From contig JBFLVN010000112.1 in the NCBI GenBank assembly GCA_040758475.1, forward strand, positions 1 through 11,676: a stretch of 11,676 nucleotides of DNA, given 5' to 3'. The position numbers and the translations under genes were made by a program. The stretch comes from JBFLVN01 sp040758475 (lineage in GTDB: Bacteria > JAGRBM01). Positions 1 through 6,244 of this stretch are shown here, piece by piece; position 1 is the stretch's first letter, and each line of letters opens with the position of its first letter. Under the pieces are notes generated by a model. The model was not told where the DNA came from, did not search any database, and saw only the letters and a list, made by a program, of their open reading frames with translations.

Positions 1-23
1 GCTAGCTTCTGTTCAATGCTCAT
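1..23 (-). CDS. Possible start of a leftward gene, truncated by window edge
   Basis: An ATG at 21-23 on the minus strand opens a frame reading M-S-I-E-Q-K-L before the window ends. This looks like a normal soluble protein N-terminus, and the gene would be divergent from the CBS-domain gene at 227. The Shine-Dalgarno support is weak: a GGAG (complement of 38-41) lies 14 nt upstream and a GAAG (complement of 26-29) only 2 nt upstream. Seven codons cannot identify a family, and the frame could be open by chance. Confidence 0.3.
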
Positions 24-226
24 GACTTCGTAAAAATCTCCGTAAAAAGGAAAATTGACTTGGGAATCAACCGCCAGGGGAAAACGATCCCTCCCGGCGA
101 GAGGCGGCAGTCTAGCGACGCGCTGCGTTAAGGGAAAGGGGGCGCGGAGGAAAGGCCCTGATTCTGGTCATCCAGGGGAGCGCCGGTGACACTTTATGGT
201 GACTTGAAGAAGCGGAGGTTTTCTCC
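24..226. other. Intergenic region upstream of the CBS-domain gene
   Basis: About 200 bases with no supported gene. The left part (30-55) is AT-rich and holds a short tandem motif, CGTAAAAA, twice with a 12-bp period. A TTGACT at 55-60 resembles a -35 box, but no fitting -10 box lies 16-18 bp downstream. The region probably carries the promoter of the CBS-domain gene and, if the leftward gene at 1-23 is real, a divergent promoter. No operator or riboswitch was recognised. Confidence 0.4.
214..218 (+). promoter_or_regulatory. Ribosome binding site of the CBS-domain gene
   Basis: GGAGG lies 8 nt before the ATG at 227. This supports that start codon for the CBS-domain protein. Confidence 0.8.
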
Positions 227-637
227 ATGACCAAGCCAGTTCCCCCCGTCCAGAAGTACATGACCGCCCTGCCCCACACGATCGGCCAGGACCAACCCCT
301 CAGCGTCGCCGAACGGAAAATGCGGGATGAAAAAATCCGGCACCTCCCCGTGCTCGACGGAGGAAAGCTCGTGGGCGTCATCACCGAGCGGGACATCCAG
401 CTCGTCCGGGGCATCCGGGGATTCGAACCCGAGACGGCCAAGGTGGACGACGTGATGAGCGAAGAGCCTTATGCCGTAGAACCCGGCGCGCCCCTCGACG
501 AAGTGGCCGAATACATGGCCCGAAAGCGCCTCGGATCGGCCGTCGTCATGCAAAACGGGAAGGTCGTGGGAATCTTCACGGCCGTGGACGCCTTGCAGGC
601 GGTGAGCGATCTCTTGAGAGGGAGATTGCGGAAGTAA
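227..637 (+). CDS. Two-CBS-domain protein (stand-alone Bateman module)
   Basis: This 136-residue cytoplasmic protein consists almost entirely of two CBS domains, about residues 8-62 and 75-130. Each has the usual pattern: an M-T or M-S opening (KYMT near residue 10, DVMSEE near 80), a helix, then a strand-turn-strand ending in GKLVGVITERD and GKVVGIFTAVD. In the family, paired CBS domains bind adenine nucleotides or related ligands and act as sensors. Stand-alone versions are common and their partners are usually unknown. No catalytic or DNA-binding domain is attached, so the regulated target cannot be named. The start is fixed by a GGAGG at 8 nt spacing. The stop lies only 5 bp from the stop of the converging lipoprotein gene, so the two transcripts probably overlap at their 3' ends. 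Confidence 0.93.
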   Translation: MTKPVPPVQKYMTALPHTIGQDQPLSVAERKMRDEKIRHLPVLDGGKLVGVITERDIQLVRGIRGFEPETAKVDDVMSEEPYAVEPGAPLDEVAEYMARKRLGSAVVMQNGKVVGIFTAVDALQAVSDLLRGRLRK

Positions 638-642
638 AACCC

Positions 643-3027
643 TTACGGCTCATTGGGCGCCACGAAAATATCGTAAGCATTGTTCGTATCACCCGTAACG
701 AGATTTGCCGCCTCGGAATCGAAAGAGACGAACCGTCCATCGCTCGAAATCCAAGGGAGGCGGCTCCTGTCGTTGGGCACTACGCCCTCCGGAGCGATCC
801 GGTAAGTAAGCGTTTGCCCCGCCTCGTCGAAAGCCTCGTCTTCATCCGTATCCCGGTCCACGACGAAGATGTCCACGAGGGTGTTCCCGTCGCTTGCGAT
901 CAGGTTGGTTGCCGCCGAGTAGAAGGTCAGAAAGCGGCCGTCGGCCGAAATGGTGGGCTCGGCGCTCCCCCCGTCGGTTTCCGCGCCCGAAAGGCCCACG
1001 CTGATCCGGATGGTCGTCACGTCGCCTTCTTCGTCGAAAGTGCCGTTATCACTCACATCCCGGTCCCGGACGAAGACGTCGGACGTTCCATTGGCGTCCC
1101 CCGGAACGAGATTCGTCGCCTGGGAATCGAAGGCCACGAAACGCCCCGTACCCGAAAGCACCACGTTCTGGGAGCTCTCATCGGCCTGGGTGCCGTCCGT
1201 CGCAACGCTCGCCCGGAGCGTGATGCCGGTAACGAGGTCGTGCACGAAAACGTCCGTCTCGTCGTTCGTATCGCCGTCCACGAGGTTCGAGAAGCTCGAT
1301 GGAAACGCCACGTACCGGCCGTCGCGGGAAAGGGCCGGAATGATGGACCCCTCGTTGCCGCCGGTCCCCTGGACGCCCGAGGAGGAAACGCTCGCCCGCG
1401 TGTTCTTCCCGGTGACCCGATCGTAGACGAACACGTCGGTCCGGCCGTTCGTATCGCCTGGAACCAGATTGGAAGCCCGGGAGTGGTAGGCGGTGAAGCG
1501 GCCATCGTCCGACATAATGGGCCAGTCGCTAAGGCCGTTGCCGCCCGAGCCGTCGTAGGCCCGGCTGATGATGATGGTCGAATCCTCCTGGAGGTCCCGC
1601 AGGAAGAGATCGGCCTGGCCGTTCGCATCGTCTGCGACGAGATTCGTCTGTACCGAATTGAAGGCAATCCACCGGCCGTCGGCCGACAGGGCCGGGTAGC
1701 AGGCGCCAAGGGAGCTTCCCCCGGTCCCTGGAAGTCCGTCGGACCACCTCACGTTGGCCATGATCGTATTCCCAAGCACCCGGTCGCGGACGAAGATATC
1801 CCGCTGGCTGTTCGTGTCTCCGGCCACGAGGTTCGTAGCGTAAGATTCGAAAGCTACGAACCGGCCGTCGGCCGACATGACGGATTCGACGCTTGCTCCA
1901 CCCGTGGCCTGCGCTTCGGCGGAGGAAAGGTCCGCCCGCTCGAAGGAGCCACCCGAAGCGGGACCCGCTTCGACATCAACCAGAACGGGACCGACAGGCC
2001 CAAGGGCACCGTCATCCGCAGTCAAACCGACGTCATTTTCCACTGTGTCGTAAATGACGTTCCCAAACACCGCGATTCCATCCTTCGTGACAGCGGTGCC
2101 GCCGGTTAAAGCGCCCGTCCCATTCTCGGAAAGAGTGATCGTGCGGCCGTTGTCGGCCTTCACCACGTCTCCACTCGCATCTTGCACTTCGACCGTGAAA
2201 AACGCCATGCGGAAATCTTCCTGGGTCCGCATGGGGGGCTCCCATCCGAAAGCAATGGAAGCGGCCGCACTGGTGACGGTCACTGTGACGGTATCTGTCG
2301 CGGTAAGCCCGGCGGCATCGTCACTCACCTGGAAGGAGATTTCCCCCTCCGTGGAACAAGAGATGTCGTCAAATGTGGCCTCGCCGCCCGCCAGGTTCTT
2401 TCCCATGTCACCGGAAAAAGTTCCGCAACTGCCGGTGATGTTGGAAATGGACACGGCAGCGGCCGAACCCACAACCAAATTGCCTCCCGCATCCACGGCG
2501 CGCACGGTGAAGGATTGCCACGTCTGATTGATGATCTCTCCCGCGCGAGGCACGGTCAAAAAAACGAGGCGGGTGGCGGCACCCACTTCCACGTCGAAAG
2601 GGTCGGATTCGGTGGACTCCACCGGGAAAGTACCGTCCCCTCCCGCGACAAGCGTGTAGGTTCCCGCCTTGTCGATGGAGAGTCCCGAAAAACTCGCTTC
2701 GCCGTCCAGAAGGGCGATGGCCTGCGTGCCCGACAAGGTGCCGCCGCCCACTCCCGCTCCGCCGTTCTCGCCGATGGCGAGCGTCACCTTGAGGCCGCCG
2801 TCGATGGGGACGAGATTCCCCTCGGCGTCCTGAATCTGGATGACCGGATCGGTTCCGAGCGCGGCGCCGGCCGGGACCGCCGAAGGCGGCTGGGTGGAGA
2901 AAACCAGGAAGAGCGGCCCGGAAGCGCCCTCGCCGGAACCGCAGCTGCCAGCGCCCAAAATCACCAGCACTGCCAAAACAATCCTAAAAAATGCAAAAGA
3001 AGACTTTCCAAAGGGTTGTAATTTCAT
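643..3027 (-). CDS. Lipoprotein with Ig-like domains and a seven-repeat PD40/TolB-like beta-propeller
   Basis: This 794-residue exported protein begins with a lipoprotein signal: basic n-region, hydrophobic stretch at residues 11-27, and the lipobox-like A-G-S-C with Cys29 as the lipidated residue. Residues about 39-354 form three bacterial Ig-like domains, with phrases such as QDAEGNLV, RAVDAGGNLV and VQDASGDVV. From residue 385 to the C-terminus there are seven repeats, starting at 385, 448, 506, 567, 625, 694 and 761. Each reads S-x-D-G-R-F-x-x-F, then N-L-V-x-G-D-x-N, then D-x-F-V-x-D. Seven such repeats fit a seven-bladed propeller of the PD40/TolB type. Each repeat carries a D-x-N-x-x-x-D loop that could hold a cation. 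Repeats 5 and 6 also have acidic EF-hand-like insertions. In the family such propellers usually mediate binding; no catalytic site is visible. Location is inferred to be the outer membrane or cell surface. Residues 643-645 hold the stop, back to back with the CBS gene. Confidence 0.9.
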   Translation of the reverse strand: MKLQPFGKSSFAFFRIVLAVLVILGAGSCGSGEGASGPLFLVFSTQPPSAVPAGAALGTDPVIQIQDAEGNLVPIDGGLKVTLAIGENGGAGVGGGTLSGTQAIALLDGEASFSGLSIDKAGTYTLVAGGDGTFPVESTESDPFDVEVGAATRLVFLTVPRAGEIINQTWQSFTVRAVDAGGNLVVGSAAAVSISNITGSCGTFSGDMGKNLAGGEATFDDISCSTEGEISFQVSDDAAGLTATDTVTVTVTSAAASIAFGWEPPMRTQEDFRMAFFTVEVQDASGDVVKADNGRTITLSENGTGALTGGTAVTKDGIAVFGNVIYDTVENDVGLTADDGALGPVGPVLVDVEAGPASGGSFERADLSSAEAQATGGASVESVMSADGRFVAFESYATNLVAGDTNSQRDIFVRDRVLGNTIMANVRWSDGLPGTGGSSLGACYPALSADGRWIAFNSVQTNLVADDANGQADLFLRDLQEDSTIIISRAYDGSGGNGLSDWPIMSDDGRFTAYHSRASNLVPGDTNGRTDVFVYDRVTGKNTRASVSSSGVQGTGGNEGSIIPALSRDGRYVAFPSSFSNLVDGDTNDETDVFVHDLVTGITLRASVATDGTQADESSQNVVLSGTGRFVAFDSQATNLVPGDANGTSDVFVRDRDVSDNGTFDEEGDVTTIRISVGLSGAETDGGSAEPTISADGRFLTFYSAATNLIASDGNTLVDIFVVDRDTDEDEAFDEAGQTLTYRIAPEGVVPNDRSRLPWISSDGRFVSFDSEAANLVTGDTNNAYDIFVAPNEP
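646..1875 (-). repeat. Seven tandem propeller-blade repeats inside the lipoprotein gene
   Basis: The DNA encodes seven protein repeats of 58-69 residues each. The nucleotide copies have diverged, and the shared element is the protein motif. Repeat starts in the protein are 385, 448, 506, 567, 625, 694 and 761. The two longest units (starting at 625 and 694) owe their extra length to acidic insertions. This is a coding repeat, not a CRISPR or a mobile element. Confidence 0.9.
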
Positions 3028-3133
3028 GTTCTCTCGAAGGAAACGGGGAGGGAGTTCGGGGGGCCCCGCCTTTCCACGGCTTCCAAGGATAGCCGAAATC
3101 AGCGCGGCGGCACGGTTTCCTTACATCTCTTCA

Positions 3134-3180
3134 CTTCGGGTGCACACCCTTGAAGCAGAGGGACGGCCCGTGGCCGTCCC
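3134..3180 (-). terminator. Hairpin downstream of the TIM-barrel lipoprotein gene, probable terminator
   Basis: A perfect 9-bp inverted repeat, GGGACGGCC and GGCCGTCCC (3160-3168 and 3172-3180), flanks a 3-nt loop about 30 nt past the stop at 3211. A second imperfect dyad (3134-3155: CTTC, GGGTG, CA, CACCC, TT, GAAG) follows directly. No clear U-tract follows on the minus strand, so intrinsic termination may be weak or the structure may protect a 3' end. It lies between two same-strand lipoprotein genes, so they are probably transcribed separately. Confidence 0.5.
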
Positions 3181-3210
3181 CCTCCATAAATCCATATAGA
3201 GCAAACCCTG

Positions 3211-4347
3211 CTAGAGCGTCAGGTCGAGCGCAATGGACAGGGTGTGGACTGCGGGAGTCCCCAGGTCAAGGGGGGGCGGCGGGGCGTCTTCATTCGGCGC
3301 CTCGAACCAGCTCGAGGCGGGAGGCTTATCGAGAATTCCCTGCAGATTGTAAACGAAGATTTCGTCCGCGAAGAACCCCGCGGAGAGGGCGGCTTCCACG
3401 TCCTTGCGCATGTCGTTGCCGTCCACGTACGTGGGCGCGCTGTCCATGCCGTTTCCCGTAATTCCAATGTCGATGGCCGCCCGCGTTCCCCATACCTGCT
3501 GGGCCATCCTCCCGTAATCGTAAACGAAGAACGGCGTCAGTGGTCCAACGAAGGAGTAGGCACTGAAAAGCGTGCGGTACGCCTGAATGGAGACGGCGTC
3601 CCACGCGATACCGTCCACCGGAATGCCCAGCGCTTGCCGCAACCCGTCGTCCCCGTCGGAATAATCGTCGGCCACCTGGGGGAGGGTCGTCAGGTGGACC
3701 CGCCAGCCAGCCTGATGCAAGTCGTTAACGAGCGCCGCATAGGTGAGGGTAGCCTGATAGTACTGCCACCGGTTGATACCCGAACGCAGGAACCAGGCAA
3801 TGGCCAAGACATTGGGAATCGGAGCCGAGATCATTTCGTTGAGCTTCCGGTACCGGTCGATCCGCATTTCCATGTCCACGACAAAAGTCGTAGGGGGAAG
3901 ACCGCGGGACTTCCAAAGGGCGGCGAGCTGGCGCGCTTTGGAGGCGAAAAGCGGGGCGTTCGTCGAGCCCGGCCAGTAACCCTCCGCTTCGGAAAGAAGA
4001 AGCCAGGGACGCACTTCGACCCCTTGGGCGGCGGCCTCAGCTGCGAAATTCCATCGCTCAAGGTTATCCAAGTCGCTGGCTTTCCAATGCAAGACGACGG
4101 CGATTCCCTTCTGTGCCAGAAGGGGCAATGCCCCGCGGGCATTCTGGATTTCCACCCCCGTGAAATCCTCTACGGCAATGGAACCGATCCCCGCCGGATA
4201 CGGCTGGACGGCTTGCGCTTCGGCGGATCCGGGTTGTCCCTCAAAACCACCGCCAGGGGCTTCCCCGCAAGCAACGCCTGCGAAAAGGAGAAAGATTCCG
4301 GCAAGAATCGGCATTTTCAATCCATTGGGTGCGTGGCGAGATAGCAT
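3211..4347 (-). CDS. Putative lipoprotein with a TIM-barrel, glycosidase-like fold, function unknown
   Basis: The chosen ATG (4345-4347) gives 378 residues and has an AAAGGA 9 nt upstream. An ATG at 4377 would add ten residues with poorer signals. Residues 1-27 form a lipoprotein signal with a hydrophobic stretch ending G-V-A-C, so Cys27 is the likely lipidation site. The mature part shows an alternating strand-helix pattern typical of a TIM barrel. Strands include VVLHWK near 84-89, EVRPWLLL near 111-118, FVVDMEM near 155-161, VLAIAWFL near 180-187, VHLTTLPQ near 217-224, AVSIQAYR near 251-258, IDIGITG near 292-298 and EIFVYNLQGIL near 329-339. Acidic residues at a strand end (Asp158, Glu160) resemble catalytic acids of barrel glycosidases, but no named family was recognised. 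The C-terminus ends in a proline-rich linker and a short strand. The gene is divergent from a TetR-family gene, which may control it. Confidence 0.75.
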   Translation of the reverse strand: MLSRHAPNGLKMPILAGIFLLFAGVACGEAPGGGFEGQPGSAEAQAVQPYPAGIGSIAVEDFTGVEIQNARGALPLLAQKGIAVVLHWKASDLDNLERWNFAAEAAAQGVEVRPWLLLSEAEGYWPGSTNAPLFASKARQLAALWKSRGLPPTTFVVDMEMRIDRYRKLNEMISAPIPNVLAIAWFLRSGINRWQYYQATLTYAALVNDLHQAGWRVHLTTLPQVADDYSDGDDGLRQALGIPVDGIAWDAVSIQAYRTLFSAYSFVGPLTPFFVYDYGRMAQQVWGTRAAIDIGITGNGMDSAPTYVDGNDMRKDVEAALSAGFFADEIFVYNLQGILDKPPASSWFEAPNEDAPPPPLDLGTPAVHTLSIALDLTL

Positions 4348-4382
4348 CGTTCCGTTTCCTTTCACCTGAGCTACCATCAGCC

Positions 4383-4411
4383 TTGACGGCTTTCCGGTGC
4401 CTTCTCACAAT
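4383..4411 (+). promoter_or_regulatory. Candidate sigma-70-type promoter for the TetR-family gene
   Basis: TTGACG (4383-4388, five of six matches to the -35 consensus) is followed after 17 bp by CACAAT (4406-4411, four of six matches to the -10 consensus). Transcription would begin near 4418, giving a leader of about 50 nt before the ATG at 4467. Confidence 0.4.
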
Positions 4412-4454
4412 ACGACGCCTCCGTGCATCCCGATACTCGCGCCGGACTCGCGTT

Positions 4455-4460
4455 GGAGGT
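4455..4460 (+). promoter_or_regulatory. Ribosome binding site that sets the TetR start
   Basis: GGAGGT lies 6 nt before the ATG at 4467. It argues against the longer open frame that begins at 4329, whose extra 46 residues do not resemble a TetR N-terminus. Confidence 0.85.
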
Positions 4461-4466
4461 TTCCAC

Positions 4467-5084
4467 ATGGCCCGCCGCAAACCCCTGTCTCCCCGCAAAA
4501 AACCGCTCCAAAGGCGTTCCCAGGAAATGGTGGATGTAATTCTGGAGGCCGCCACTCGCGTTTTTATCGAAGAAGGTTACGAAGGGGCGTCCACGAACAA
4601 GATCGCCCGGCGGGCCGGCGTGAGCGTCGGCTCGCTTTACCAGTATTTCCCGAACAAGGAGGCCATTACGGCCGCTCTCTTCGACCAGCTCTCCGTCAAG
4701 GCGATCCGGCTGGTGCAGGAACGGCTGGGAAAGTTGGCGCACGCCCCGTTGCCGCAAGCCATCAGCGAGGCGGTAGGAATCCTGGCCGAACTCTACCGGT
4801 CGAGCCCCGAACTAATTGAAATGACTTTTGAGCGTCTTTCCGAACTTGAACGGACCCGCCAGCTCCAAGCCCTGCGAGAGCGGTCTGCCGCTGTACTGCT
4901 CGCCTACTTGCAGACCCGCCAGAACGAGCTCCGCCCCGGCGACTTGCCTCACATGTCCTGGGTCGTGTCGTCGGCCGTGGAAGCCCTTGTCTTCCGCGTG
5001 ATGCAGGAGACGCCCACCCATCTTTCGCAGAAAAAGCTTCTGTCAGAGATCAGTGAATTGATCGGACGGTATCTGACGGACTAG
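4467..5084 (+). CDS. TetR/AcrR-family transcriptional regulator
   Basis: This is a 205-residue DNA-binding repressor type. Residues about 17-65 form the TetR helix-turn-helix: an initial helix (VDVILEAATRVFIEEGYEG, 22-40), then the helix-turn-helix TNKIARRAGVSVGSLYQYF (43-61) and the usual PNKE. Residues 70-200 are helical and would form the ligand-binding and dimer domain, with a signature too weak to predict a ligand. A basic stretch, RRKPLSPRKKPLQRR, precedes the DNA-binding domain and may add DNA contacts. The length is typical of the family. The gene is divergent from the TIM-barrel lipoprotein and convergent with the epimerase gene. Control of itself and of the lipoprotein gene is the simplest guess. 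Confidence 0.93.
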   Translation: MARRKPLSPRKKPLQRRSQEMVDVILEAATRVFIEEGYEGASTNKIARRAGVSVGSLYQYFPNKEAITAALFDQLSVKAIRLVQERLGKLAHAPLPQAISEAVGILAELYRSSPELIEMTFERLSELERTRQLQALRERSAAVLLAYLQTRQNELRPGDLPHMSWVVSSAVEALVFRVMQETPTHLSQKKLLSEISELIGRYLTD

Positions 5085-5132
5085 CCGAAAGCGCCGCGAA
5101 TTCCACCAGGCTCGCGGGCGTCTTCGCCAGCT

Positions 5133-6044
5133 TCAAACACTGGCTTCTCTTTCCAGCGCCAGGGTCTCCCGGAAAGCCGCTTCCGGGGGCGTGCGCTTCC
5201 AGCCAAGCTCCCGTTCGGCAAGCCCTGAGTCCACGACCATCTTGAAGGGCACGGGCAAAGGGATGCGGAAAGGAAGGGCCCGGCCGCCAGCCTTGCGCCA
5301 ACCTTCGATCAAGTCGCCCAGGGTGCGGCGGTCGCCCGCCGTATTGTAGGCCTTTCCGATGGAAGAGTCCTTTTCGAGGATAAGCGCGATGGCCTCGGCC
5401 ACGTCGCCGCCATAGACCATGCAGGGCTGGACGTTCATCGGTACCACGGGCGACCAGACGAGGGCGCGGAAATAGGGCATGAAGTTGTGATCGAACGCCC
5501 CGTAAATACCGCTCGGGCGCACGGCGGTGACTTCCAGGCCATGTTCCTTCGCCAGATCCCAGGCGATCTGCTCGGAGACGGCCTTGCTGATGAAGTAGGA
5601 CCGGAAAGGGGCGCGGTCTTCCATCGTGAGTTTGGGATGGTCTTCCCGAATCCCGTTGCGATCCCCTCCCTTATAGACGGCGCAGGAAGAAACCTGCACG
5701 AGGCGCTTTACCCCGGCCTTGGCCGCCGCCTCGAAAACGTTGCGGGCGCCTTCGATGTTGGTCCGAAGGTGCTCTTCCCACCCCTGCCCCGTGGGACTCG
5801 TCGTATAGAGGGCGGCGTTCGAAACAATGGCCTTTACGCCCTCAAAGCTCCGGGCGAGGGCTTCTTTGTCGCCAAGATCGGCCTTGCGGAGTTCGGCGCA
5901 TTTCTTTTTGAGTTCGGGCACGCGGTCCGGATTCCGGACCACGCCGATCACCCGCGCCTTGCGCTTTAAAAGCGCGTCCACGATGTAGCGGCCGAGAAAC
6001 CCCGTCGCGCCGGTCACGGCAATAGGCGTGTTTTCGAGATTCAT
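5133..6044 (-). CDS. NAD(P)-dependent epimerase/reductase, extended SDR family
   Basis: This 303-residue cytoplasmic enzyme has the extended short-chain dehydrogenase layout. The N-terminal Rossmann motif T-G-A-T-G-F-L-G lies at 11-18. A basic Arg37 after the second strand (GVVRN) favours NADP over NAD, though this is only suggestive. An acidic ADLGD segment at 55-59 follows. The catalytic residues are a serine in VQVSS (119-120) and the Y-x-x-x-K pair Tyr150 and Lys154. RPSGIYG (176-182) is typical of sugar epimerases and dihydroflavonol-reductase-like members. The substrate cannot be set from sequence: nucleotide-sugar, steroid-like and aldehyde substrates all occur in the family. The start has a GGGGGGA about 7 nt upstream. 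Its upstream neighbour on the same strand is tRNA-Thr. The 48-bp gap to the convergent TetR gene shows no clear terminator. Confidence 0.9.
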   Translation of the reverse strand: MNLENTPIAVTGATGFLGRYIVDALLKRKARVIGVVRNPDRVPELKKKCAELRKADLGDKEALARSFEGVKAIVSNAALYTTSPTGQGWEEHLRTNIEGARNVFEAAAKAGVKRLVQVSSCAVYKGGDRNGIREDHPKLTMEDRAPFRSYFISKAVSEQIAWDLAKEHGLEVTAVRPSGIYGAFDHNFMPYFRALVWSPVVPMNVQPCMVYGGDVAEAIALILEKDSSIGKAYNTAGDRRTLGDLIEGWRKAGGRALPFRIPLPVPFKMVVDSGLAERELGWKRTPPEAAFRETLALEREASV

Positions 6045-6138
6045 GGGAAAGTCCCCCCTTTGGGCCGTCCCTTCATAACCCCAACGGAAACGGGCGGCCA
6101 GGGGTGTTGCCTGCTGTTTGAATGACTGGCGAAAAGAA

Positions 6139-6214
<76 letters not shown>

Positions 6215-6244
6215 CTGGAGAAACTAAGGCCTGGAAGAAACCCG

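Larger units (their letters stand above)
4348..4466. promoter_or_regulatory. Divergent control region between the lipoprotein and tetR-type genes
   Basis: The 119 bp between the two divergent start codons must carry both promoters. TetR-family proteins commonly bind in such regions and repress themselves and the neighbour. I found no convincing long palindrome, so the operator position is not assigned. The link between the regulator and the lipoprotein gene is an inference from gene orientation. Confidence 0.45.

Noticed and set aside
55..83. Promoter starting at TTGACT (55-60)
   Set aside because: No acceptable -10 hexamer follows at 16-18 bp; the bases there are GGGAAA.
646..1875. CRISPR-like or mobile repeat array
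   Set aside because: The repeats are diverged, of uneven length (58-69 codons) and lie in frame within one protein. They are propeller blades.
814..2109. Long plus-strand open frame (431 codons) opposite the propeller lipoprotein
   Set aside because: It is an antisense shadow of GC-rich repeat coding. Its own repeats mirror those of the lipoprotein, it has no recognisable domain, and the minus-strand frame has a lipobox and known folds.
3244..4344. Plus-strand open frame of 366 codons opposite the TIM-barrel lipoprotein
   Set aside because: Its sequence is rich in Arg and Gly with no fold pattern, while the opposite strand shows a signal peptide and ordered strands. It is a shadow frame.
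4329..4466. Longer N-terminus for the TetR-family protein
   Set aside because: The extra 46 residues do not resemble a TetR start, would cover the divergent promoter region, and a GGAGGT precedes the ATG at 4467 at ideal spacing.
5085..5132. Bidirectional terminator between the TetR and epimerase genes
   Set aside because: Only a 4-bp stem (GGCG-TCTT-CGCC) is present and there is no T-run on either side, so it is too weak to call.
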